Of a stretch of 64,000 bases of DNA, positions 49,701 to 61,700 are shown in pieces. The position numbers and the translations under genes were made by a program. Source of the stretch: Luidia sarsii (lineage: Eukaryota > Echinodermata > Asteroidea > Paxillosida > Luidiidae); NCBI GenBank assembly GCA_949987565.1, contig OX465115.1, positions 11,238,555 to 11,302,554 on the forward strand, read 5' to 3'. The notes beneath the pieces are model-generated. The model saw nothing but the letters and a program-made list of their open reading frames with translations. It searched no databases and had not been told where the DNA came from. The first letter of the stretch is position 1, and each line of letters opens with the position of its first letter.

Positions 49701-52700
49701 AATGCAATCAACATTTTGCAAACTATCAAAGACTGTATCAGCCTGTCCTTCCCCCTCCCCAATTAACACTTGAATTTGTCAGTGAGAATGCAAAAAAAAG
49801 GAGCCTTTCAAAAACCGCAGAGTTTAAGAATTGAAATGCTACGGACATTTTGCTAACTACATGTATCAAAGACTATATCAGCCTATCCTCCCCCTCCAAT
49901 CAACACTTGAATTTGACAGTGAGAAGGCAAAACACTGAAGTCCTTATACCCTAATACCTGCTGAGTTTAAGAATTGAAATGTTACTGCAATTCTGCCAAC
50001 TACATGAACAAAAGAGTCCATCTGCAATTAATATGTGAATTTCTCTGTGACAGGGCAAAAACACAGTTCCTGTCCAAACTGGATATTTCTGCTGTTTGTA
50101 CATGTAGGTTTGGGAATTGAAGTAGTCCAGAAATATTGCACACACTGCCATTGACCCCATCAGCCGGCATTACTAACCTCCAATCAGCACTTGACTTTCT
50201 TAATATGAAGGCAAACACTACAGAAAATAACAAGCAATACTGTGCACAATGGGAATGCATTGAGTCAAGAGTAGAGTCTTTTAAAGCTTTGAACTTTGGT
50301 GCTACACAGTTTCCTGTATCAATTGGTGGCTACACACATGTAGATAGGTCATCGACCCCCCCCCCCCCCCAAAGATTCTGGTGACCAACCACTGGCACCC
50401 AGGCCACTGCAAAAATAAATGGCTGGCCAAATAGACTACTGCCCCCACATGTTCTGTAGTGGCCAGGCCTGGTGCCAATTCTAGTAGCCACTGGCAGCTG
50501 TTTCAAGACCGGCCTCATAAGGCCTTTTCACATTATGAACGTCCGATCCGTGTCAAACTCTACATGGGTCTGACCTGTGTCAAATTCTTAACATTTCAAC
50601 ACGGGTCACTTTCGCTCCGTTTTCACACTATTCACCACAACACCGAAATTTGCTTGACACGTATAATGTTTCGACACGTGTATTGCGAGATCTTTTCACA
50701 CTACACAGAGGATCAAGCTTTCAACACGGATAGGCCCAATACAATCAGAAAATTCCCCATTCCGTATAACTAGTGTGATGCTGCCACGCATGCACTGGGC
50801 CGTTACGTTACACGGGTCAAACTCAACCCAGAGACGTTCACACTACGGATTTCAACACGTGTCAGAATTCTCAACACTGGTCGACCGCTCTCAACCAACC
50901 TTCCAAGCAGGGTTGGTTTCAACACGTGTCGAGCAGTCTACACGGGTAGACGCCCGTGTTGAAATCATGTAGTGTGAAAAGATCAGTCTAGATTACACAG
51001 CTTCGACCCTTGTCCAACACAGAGATTGTTCGTAGTGTGAAAAGGCCTAGATACAGAGTTTGTGTGTGACTATTTGGGTCCCTCATAAGCCAGCAATACC
51101 ATGGGACAGAAGCAAATATTTCCCAAAACACATTACTTACTGAGCAAGACACACAGTTTCAGAATGCACACAGTGCCTAGGCCCTATAGTCAGGAGCCTT
51201 GCAACTCAGTCCTGCACAGTGCACAACCAACAACGAATTTGGGGAGGATTGTTTTGGAGTGGTTTCGGGGGCCGGACTTATCAGGGAGGAAATTGACAGA
51301 AGGAAATCCGCTTACTTGGCCTCAGAGGAGCCAGTACGTGGACAGGATGCATAAAATATGGAAACATATTGGTGAGAATCTTTAGTGACTGAAAAAAGTT
51401 CATCCTCATGAACTCATTGTACATGTATGTGTACATATTGTACTGGAGTTATTATGCTGTCATATTAGTCTGAAAAAATACAAACAACAGACTCAGCTGT
51501 TATAGATTGGCTACTTCCATTGGACCTTAAACAGTGGTCTACCTGTTGAAACGCCATGTTAAAAAGTTAAAAAATATCTTTCAGTAAATGAACCTCTTTT
51601 CACATTTTAAGAAAATTATTCTCAATTTGAATTATTCATTATGATGATTAAATTTATTTCCTTATTATTATGAGGACAGTTTTGATGTTTTGGAAAAGGA
51701 TGGGAAAGTGAAGGGAAAGGAGTTGACAGGTGATAACAAAAAGTCAAACCAACTTCCCCAACTTCCCCAAAGTGGCTCAGGGAAATGGGACAAAATAAAT
51801 GCAAACCAATAAGTTTTAAGCATAAATTATGAATCTTTTGAGGAAAGTATTAGAAGCAGTGTAGAAAAAAAAACCGAAAGATGAAAAAAAAAAAAACCAT
51901 ACAGGGAAGAATTTTACAGTGCCACACAGCATTTGAGTTATTTTAAGAATTTATTTTGCGCTTGGCAGCACTGGGACACCTTACTAAACACCACCGTCGA
52001 AAATAAGTCACGATGCTTACTGCGCGGTGCTCCGTGAACATCAACAAAACAGGGTAATATTACGGAAGTGACAGGCTTGATGAACATTCTACATGATTAT
52101 TCTAATAGGCTGTGGTGTGGACAAAGTGACTGAGAGCTCTTTTAGTGCGATACTTTTGTTCACATTGGTCAGCTTGAAGAAAAGGCCTTATATCGTCAAA
52201 AAACGGTAACTGGAGGATACTTGTGATGCACATGTAGATCATATACAGTAGGTCCTTTGCATCGATCGTCGTCACGATGGGTTTGGTGGAATCAATCACA
52301 GTCCCTCCAATCTTTCAGGATCAGTATGCTTTAAGTCATGTTTGCAGAATGTCTTGTTTCTGTTTTAGTGCTTCATAGACCCCATGGGAAAATGATTGGA
52401 AAAGTATACAATAAACACCTTCCTCTGAAAAATTCAACTGTCCATGAGTTTCTGCAGAGGACCATGGCTACCTGTTCCAAGCACGCCAATAGGGGGCGCT
52501 GTTGCCACAGGATGATGCAAAAATGAGGACAAAATGGCCAAGCGAGGGCCTCCTTCTATTTCCAAGGGGTAGGGAAAAATGATCATAGACATAAATAACA
52601 TGTACTGTAGGACAGTTCGGTAGGGATGTTAACACCAGGCCTGTTACTGTAGAACTATCAAACATGTGCAATGAAACTTTCCTGTCTGCTATTGTCCTTG

Positions 52701-55700
52701 TCATACTGCCTTTGAGACAGTTCGTAGTCTGTTCAGCTGTACTCAGGGCTTTCTGGGGAACGTTGCATCCAGGGGTTTTGGATGAACTGTCTTCTACATA
52801 TAGATGTATATACATATACATGTACTGTAGTACAGATCAGGTTGAAGTAACCTTCTCCAATTACAGGGAGGCTACACCATTAGCAAAGTGCCCAGTTCCC
52901 TGACATTAAAAAATTAATTTGAGAAATTACTCATCCATCAGGAAGTTAGTAATGGTATACGACATTACGACATTCCCTGAAAATTTACCACTCAAAAATC
53001 TGCAATTTTAGAGAAAAGAGGAAATATGCGATCGTTCCAATGAGAGATGTTGGAATAAAGAGTTCCTTTTCCAAATGTCACCCTCTATGTCTGAAAAAGT
53101 TAGCATTTCATTTCATTTCCATTGATTTTCTCATGACATGGTAGACAGATTGAGCTGAAACTTACTCCGCAGGTGTGTTATTTACTGTATGTATTGGGAT
53201 TGACAAAGTATGGATGCGATTCTTTGACCTTTGCAAATGGTGTACCCTACCTTTAAAGCCCCTACACACCATGGGTAAAGGTCTTAGAAACGCATCCATA
53301 CTTTGTCTAATCCAGCATATGCATGAAATAACACACCGGTGAAAGTGTCAGCTCAATCCGTCAAACATGTCGCAAGAAAAGAGTGAAAAAATGGGTCATT
53401 TTTTCATCTAACTGTGTCAGCTTTGAGGATTGTAAAATGCACCTAGCAGAATTTTCAATTACGCCACCGTACATATAAACCAGAAAATCTCGAAACAGTC
53501 ATCGGTAATTGCGAATGGACCATGTTGGATTTGTGCAAATGGTGTGTAAGGGCATTAAGGCTGGTAAGCATGGTTTTATTCCCAAAGTTGTTTTAAAACG
53601 ACCGTTGGAAATTCATACAAAATTCCACTTTCAGCATTCCAAGCGCTAATTTAAATTTACTTCAACTTGAGTTGAGTAAGTTACTTTAACAAAATTTGTC
53701 AGGTCGAAATTTGGATTTGTGCAAATGGTGTGTAGGGGCTTTAAACTAAAGGGTAAGCACAATCGTTTTTACCACAAAGCTGATTGTATACAGAATACTA
53801 CAAGAAATCACATAACACCGTTTTTCCCTGACCAATTTTAGCGATTATGTACTTTTGTTGCTAATTATGCACAAAAAAATATCCGTCCGCTAAAAAAACG
53901 ACATCGAGCGCCCTCTTGTGATTTGACGTATTTTGATGTCTCTCGGTCAGCCGGGTCAAAGGGATTGTTTTAATTTCGGACAGTGCTTACCCACACACGT
54001 CCCTGTCCGACGCTGTATTGACGGCTGGATGCTCCGTCTGTCTCAGACCAGCTCCCGGGCCGGACTGATGCCTTCTGCTGCCGGGTGATCTGGGCAAAGT
54101 ACTCCTCCTGCTCCCTGTTCAGCTCCTCAATCAGCTCAAAGAACTGCTTCTTAGAGCGCAGACTGGCGTAGGCAACTTTGAACGCTTTGCCCACAATGGC
54201 GTTAATCTCCTCCGCCTGTAGAGACAAAGGAGAGTTAAGAAAAATGATGGAAATTAATTTTTAGAAGAAAAACAATTTGCAGAAAGCTTACCGATTTAGA
54301 GGACCTGACATTTCGATCCCAGCATGACCAAAACTATTGCAAACTGCTTACTGACTTATAGACCTACTTGAACGAAAATTTAAAATTCTTAAAAAAGTGT
54401 TGGTGTGATTGTGGACGTTGTTCTTCATCTCTAAGTAATTCTAAAATTGCGAATGAAATCTGCCAATTACATGTTCATGATCGCGCGTTTTGCGGAAACT
54501 TTCTCAATTGCACTCCCAGAGGGCGCTGTATTATTCTTTAGACGAGTGACGTCAGCGGGTGTACTGACCGATACTGTGATACTGGTGGCATAGTGCGCAA
54601 ATCTCAAAAAGAAAATCAAATCCCGAACTTTTGAACCTATCTCAAAGGCAGACGAAAAGAGCCTGCCTTCATAGAAAGGTCTTCCTACTCCTAGGATCAA
54701 ATTTTCTAATTTCTTGTCAACACAGAGCAAAGAGAATTTGACTGAACCAGGATTCAAGGCCTCTGGTTAAACATACCTGTGATACATGTTACCTAAGCTA
54801 CCCAGCAGAAGATATGTCTTCAAAATAATTTGAGACTTCTCAGGAAGAGCTGAAGTAATTATCTTCTTGTTAAAAAGGGAAAGGGAAAAGACAATAGAGC
54901 AAAGAAAATTGTATTCTACCTATGAAGACTAATGTGTATTTGACTACAAATAGTAGACTATAGTCTATATATTGCAAAAGAAAGGAGAATGGTTGTTACA
55001 TGTATATAAATGTACAGTTTCCATTGTGTTTACCTGGCACTTGTAGGCTAGCTAACTGTAATCTTGATAAAAACCCACTTGGCAGATGTACTTGATGGAG
55101 GATTTCTTTCCATATAAACAGCAGGTAGTACACACCTTGCTTGCTTGCATGCTTTGAAAAACTTGCCATGTGCATGAACACTGCCCTCTATAGTTGGAAA
55201 GCAACCATGTTACTAGGATACAGAGTCACCATAGTGACCAAGAAATAATGTTCTGTTCCCATAGAGTTATACTCTATGGCTGTTCCACGCAGCAATGCAG
55301 GCTAGTGTACATGTACATTAAGTTGGTGTCTGTTTAATGCATCTGTCTGCTGCCCTCTGGTATCCAGAGGCTGATAGTTTCTCACCCTTGTTTTGTTTTC
55401 TCCTCTCTGAACATTATTTAATCAAGATGGGCAAAGATAAAAAGTGTTGATGGAAGTGTATTAAATCAGCTGGCCATACAGGAAGTTAATCAAGGCTTTC
55501 TGACAGCATAATAGTACATTGACCTCCTGTTGCCATGACATCCTAAAACCATGGCAACAAGCCAACCGGGCATACAATTACCCATTAAAAAAATATATCT
55601 TTAAAAAATTATAATTTTTATCTCAATATAATGTAAGTCTCATGTGAATTGACAGATATATAAATTGCTGACATTATGTCCAGTGCGTTTTACCAATGTA

Positions 55701-58700
55701 TTGTGGAACAATGCATGCAATTTCATCCTGTGCACTATAAAACAGGTTTACTTTCACAAATAGTCTTTCATCTTAATGAGATGTATTAAAAGGATTTAAG
55801 GGGGATGAAGAGCATGATAGAAAGGAAAGGAGTGGGAGGGAACAAGAGAATGTGAATGAGGATGAGAATGAGGAGGAGGAGATGGAGGAGATGGAGAAGG
55901 AGAAGGAGAAGGAGAAGGAGAAAAGAGAGAAGGAGAAGGAAGTGGAGGAAGAGGAGGAGGATGAGGAGGAGAAGGAGGAGGATATGGAGAAGGAGAGGGA
56001 GGAGAAGGAGAGAGGAGGAAAGGGAGAAGGAGAAGGAAGAGGAGGCAGAGGAGGAGGATGAGGAGGAGAAGGAGGAGGATATGGAGAAGGAGAGGGAGGA
56101 GAAGGAGAGAGGAGGAAAGGGAAAGGAAAAGGAAACCGAGAAGGGAAAGGGGGAGGGGAGGGTGGAGGAAAAGGACAGGGAGAAGGAGAAGGGGAAGGAG
56201 AGGAAGGAGATGGAGGGGAGGAGAGGAGAAGGAGAAGGAGAAGGAGAAGGAGAAGGAGAAGGAGAAGGAGAAGGAGAAGGAGAAGGAGAAGGAGAAGGAG
56301 AAGGAGAAGGAGAAGGTGAAGGAGGAGAAAAGGGAGGAGAAGGAAAAGGAGGAGAAGGAGGAGGAGAAGAAGGAGAAGGAAGAGAAGGAGAAGGGGAGAC
56401 AGAGGAGAAGGAGGAGCAAGAAGCACACTCAATGACAGCCGAGGCCTGAGGCTGCATCATTTAACAGATAAATGATGAATTGACACTTAGGGTCTCCTTT
56501 GGAGCTCTACAGGAGTTGAGGCAGATTGTCGCCATGGAGCTGTTAGATGTTCCTCGCATGAACCGACAAATTATATGCATCCGTGATGGATGAAAAGCAA
56601 TAAGATAGACTCCCAACTGGGCACCTGGGATATCACATCAGCGGGCTCCATCTGCCAGCATAGTGCCATCACTTTCATATTGCATATTCATTCGTGGACA
56701 AAAGAGCCGAATCCTCTTTCCTCCCGATTCCCAGTATGCCCTCCCGAGAGATCTGCTCGCCTGGCTGACTTTATGAAATCAATTTCGAGGTTCATTTCCA
56801 AGGGGCTTTTGAGCGCGGGCAGATGAGGTGACAGCCGCAGCCTCGCTGCACCTCCTCCTGTCCCGGGGTTGTGATAACGGGAAGACTTTCGGAAATGAAT
56901 CACAAGGTGAGAGGTGCATGCACATTTGACAGGGGAGGGGGGTGTACAGTTTTGAGGGCATTGATATTTGGCAGCCTGTGTGATGATACTGGCTGGTGGC
57001 TACAAGTACAAAGACAATCAGAACATGGCAAAGGAGCAACAACATCAGTTCTAAAGGGTATAGAGACTGCAGACATCCCCTAATAACTCTCTTACCCCCA
57101 CACTCAACAATTTTCGAACCTGAACAATGTATAGAGGTCCTGATGTTTCCATCCTAGCAGGATCTTTCTTTAAAGGTAGAAGTTTCCCAAGGCAATACTC
57201 TATGTTCACATCAATATTAAAGTAACAGAGGGCCAGGCGTTTTTATCATAGCAAGACCAATCTGAAAAGGCAGTCAATTGATTAAAGCCGTTGCTCTTGG
57301 ACTTGAGAATAGAGATCTCAGTCTTACTCTTGGACATTTAAGGTCTCGGTCACAGACTCTCAGGACTTGACCCCAACACAGGTGTGGTAGTTTTTTGGGG
57401 GCAAAGACATTTTGGACAATGAAGCCAATCCACACTATCACAGCATGGACCCTGATAACATCTGGGCCTCCCATACTAAACATTGGCAGTGTGTCAAACG
57501 TTTCCGAGAACAAAAGTGTCCCTAGTCGACATTATCAACTGAGCTTGACAATGCTCTGGAGGATCTGAGTGTTGTTTCAAATTGACTAAAGGAAGCCATG
57601 AACAATAGCCTGTGACTTCCCTTCATGATTGAGGTGATGAGTCAAGCAGACTGATGGATAGAGTCAAGAGGGTGCAAGCTGCTTGCCATGACTGGGCTCA
57701 AAAGCCGCATTTCCACAGGACTAAAATCTAACCGAGACGATGGTTAAATTTCTAATGGTCAAATTTGACCATCGTTCCCACTTGGACTTTTGTGTTAATT
57801 TAACAGAAACAATGGTTAAAGTAACTGAGCTGGCAATATGACAGCTCATGAGGGTTAAGTGTCAGTACATGTGTAGTTGTGTACATTTAGCATGTGACAC
57901 AGCATGCACACGTTGTGCACAGTGCATGTACGTGTTACGTCATAGGCCGGATGTGTTTTTTTACCGAGTCGCGTTTTACTGAGTGTTACTGCGTTTCCAC
58001 TGGACTAATCGGCTCGGTTAAACTTAGCTGGTCACTTTTACTGGGTAGAGGTTGACCCGTAAAACTAAAAGTAACCATTCGGCTCGGTTAAAGTGACCGA
58101 GAGAAAATTTAACTGGGCCGTTTCCACTGAACTTAAAATGGGAAAAGGAACCATCGTCTCAGTTAATTTGACTTAAATAAGTCCAGTGGAAACGCGGCTT
58201 AAGACTGCCCGTGACACTCTGACAGTTGGAGGGTCATTCTGAGGTCTGTTCAGCGGTCTAAGCATGAGCCAGCTGTCTAACATACATTGTACACTTCCCT
58301 CACTCTCTCCCTCCCCGTCCCCTTGTCCCACACCCCCTTACCACAAACCAGGCTTGGGGAACAACTTCAACTGAATTCCTGAAAAAATATTGACTTCAGA
58401 ATATCAGTAACACAATAGGAAGTCCACTGTACAAGTCCTCTACATGAAATCACCATCAAGAGTGCATCTCTGTGTGATCTCAGGAGCTATATGGCAGTTT
58501 GTGGTTGAATGCTTCTGACTGGTGCCACCACCCCAGCATAGAAAGGCTGTGTCACCCAAGGGCTGGGTACTAAGCTCAGGTGGTAGAGCACTGGTACAAC
58601 AAAATCAGCAAATAGTCTTTGTTATTTAAAAAAGTAATTCCAGTCTTTCTCCTTCACTGTGAATTTTTTTAATCCTCTTTGAATCCTCTGAAAAAAAAGT

Positions 58701-61700
58701 GGATATGATCCCTTGATACTGGATACCGTAAGTGCTTCTGACTGGCACCCACACCCAGCAAACAAGAGTGGACTGCATAGTGCATACCATGTAGTTCAGA
58801 ATACAAATACTCTTTGCTCTTTATGAACTCATCTTTTTGAAACCGTTTTTTTTTCTTCTCCAAAATACATGATGTATCTCTGATTTAACAGATTTGGTTT
58901 TTCAAAATGGGGTGAATGAAGTCACAGGTAATGTCATGAACCACCAAACCTGACCAACTACATCTAAAAACTGTGATTAAAATCACATGTTTGGTTTTTC
59001 AAATTGGGGTGATTGGAATCACATGATAAATCGTATCCCGCGATTGAAATTTGGCCCAACCTGATCAACTAAGTCTATAATTTAAACAAGAGAATTTGTT
59101 TTTCAAATTGGGGTGATTGCAATCACAAGGTAAATCGTGTCCCACGATTGAAATTTGGCCAAACCTGATCAACTAAGTCTATAATTTAAACAAGAGAATT
59201 TGTTTTTCAAATTGGGGTGATTGCAATCACAAGGTAAATCGTGTCCCACGATTGAAATTTGACCCAACCTGATCAACTACAGTAAGTCTATAATTTAAGC
59301 AAGAGAATTTGTTTTTCAAATTGGGGTGATTGTAATCACAAGGTAAATCGTGTCTCACGATTGAAATTTGGCCAAACCTGATCAACTAAGTCTATAATTT
59401 AAACAAGAGAATTTGTTTTTCAAATTGGGCTGATTGCAATCACAAGGTAAACCGTGTCCCACGATTGAAATTTGGCCAAACCTAATCAAATAAGTCTATA
59501 ATTTAAACAAGAGAATTTGTTTTTCAAATTGGGGTGACTGCAATCACAAGGTAAATCGTGTCCCACGATTGAAATTTGGCCCAACCTGATCAACTAAGTC
59601 TATAATTTAAACAAGAGAATTTGTTTTTCAAATTGGGGTGATTGCAATCACAAGGTAAATCGTGTCCCACGATTGAAATTTTGCCCAACCTGATCAACTT
59701 AGTCTATAATTTAAACAAGATAATTTGTTTTTCAAATTGGGCTGATTGCAATCACAAGGTAAATCGTGTCCCACGATTGAAATTTGGCCAAACCTAATCA
59801 AATAAGTCTATAATTTAAACAAGAGAATTTGTTTTTCAAATTGGGGTGATTGCAATCACAAGGTAAATCGTGTCCCACGATTGAAATTTGGCCAAACCTG
59901 ATCAACTAAGTCTATAATTTAAACAAGAGAATTTGTTTTTCAAATTGGGGTGACTGCAATCACAAGGTAAATCGTGTCCCACGATTGAAATTTGGCCCAA
60001 CCTGATCAACTAAGTCTATAATTTAAACAAGAGAATTTGTTTTTCAAATTGGGGTGATTGCAATCACAAGGTAAATCGTGTCCCACGATTGAAATTTGGC
60101 CCAACCTGATCAACTAAGTCTATAATTTAAACAAGAGAATTTGTTTTTCAAATTGGGGTGATTGCAATCACAAGGTAAATCGTGTCCCACGATTGAAATT
60201 TGGCCCAACCTGATCAACTTAGTCTATAATTTAAACAAGAGAATTTGTTTTTCAAATTGGGCTGATTGCAATCACAAGGTAAATCGTGTCCCACGATTGA
60301 AATTTGGCCAAACCTAATCAAATAAGTCTATAATTTAAACAAGAGAATTTGTTTTTCAAATTGGGGGGACTGCAATCACAAGGTACATAATGTAAATCGT
60401 GTCCCACGATTGAAATTTGGCCAAACCTGATCAACTAAGTCTATAATTTAAACAAGAGAATTTGTTTTTCAAATTGGGCTGATTGCAATCACAAGGTAAA
60501 CCGTGTCCCACGATTGAAATTTGGCCAAACCTAATCAAATAAGTCTATAATTTAAACAAGAGAATTTGTTTTTTCAAATTGGGGTGATTGCAATCACAAG
60601 GTAAATTGTGTCCCACGATTGAAATTTGGCCCAACCTGATCAACTAAGTCTATAATTTAAACAACAGAATTTGTTTTTCAAATTGGAGCGATTGCAATCA
60701 CAACGTAAATCGTGTCCCACGATTGAAATTTGGCCCAACCTGATCAACTATGTCTATAATTTAAACAAGAGAATTTGTTTTTCAAATTGGGGTGATTGTA
60801 ATCACAAGATAAATCGTGTCCCACGATTGAAATTTGGCCAAACCTGATCAACTAAGTCTATAATTTAAACAAGAGAATTTGTTTTTCAAATTGGGGTGAT
60901 TGCAATCACAAGGTAAATCGTGTCCCACGATTGAAATTTGACCCAACCTGATCAACTAAGTCTATAATTTAAACAAGATAATTTGTTTTTCAAATTGGGG
61001 TGATTGTAATCACAAGATAAATCGTGTCCCACGATTGAAATTTGGCCCAACCTGATCAACTAAGTCTATAATTTAAACAAGAGAATTTGTTTTTCAAATT
61101 GGGGTGATTGCAATCACAAGGTAAATCGTGTCCCACGATTGAAATTTGGCCAAACCTGATCAACTAAGTCTATAATTTAAACAAGAGAATTTGTTTTTCA
61201 AATTGGGGTGATTGCAATCACAAGGTAAATCGTGTCCCACGATTGAAATTTGACCCAACCTGATCAACTAAGTCTATAATTTAAGCAAGAGAATTTGTTT
61301 TTCAAATTGGGGTGATTGTAATCACAAGGTAAATCGTGTCTCACGATTGAAATTTGGCCAAACCTGATCAACTAAGTCTATAATTTAAACAAGAGAATTT
61401 GTTTTTCAAATTGGGCTGATTGCAATCACAAGGTAAACCGTGTCCCACGATTGAAATTTGGCCAAACCTAATCAAATAAGTCTATAATTTAAACAAGAGA
61501 ATTTGTTTTTCAAATTGGGGTGACTGCAATCACAAGGTAAATCGTGTCCCACGATTGAAATTTGGCCCAACCTGATCAACTAAGTCTATAATTTAAACAA
61601 GAGAATTTGTTTTTCAAATTGGGGTGATTGCAATCACAAGGTAAATCGTGTCCCACGATTGAAATTTGGCCCAACCTGATCAACTTAGTCTATAATTTAA

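Noticed and set aside
51101..51385. 94-codon plus-strand frame
   Set aside because: No motif, no splice support, and sits just beyond a MITE in AT-rich intron.
55773..56460. Poly-Leu/Ser/Pro and Glu/Lys/Arg frames of about 200 codons
   Set aside because: Translation of the GGAGAA purine tract in all six frames.
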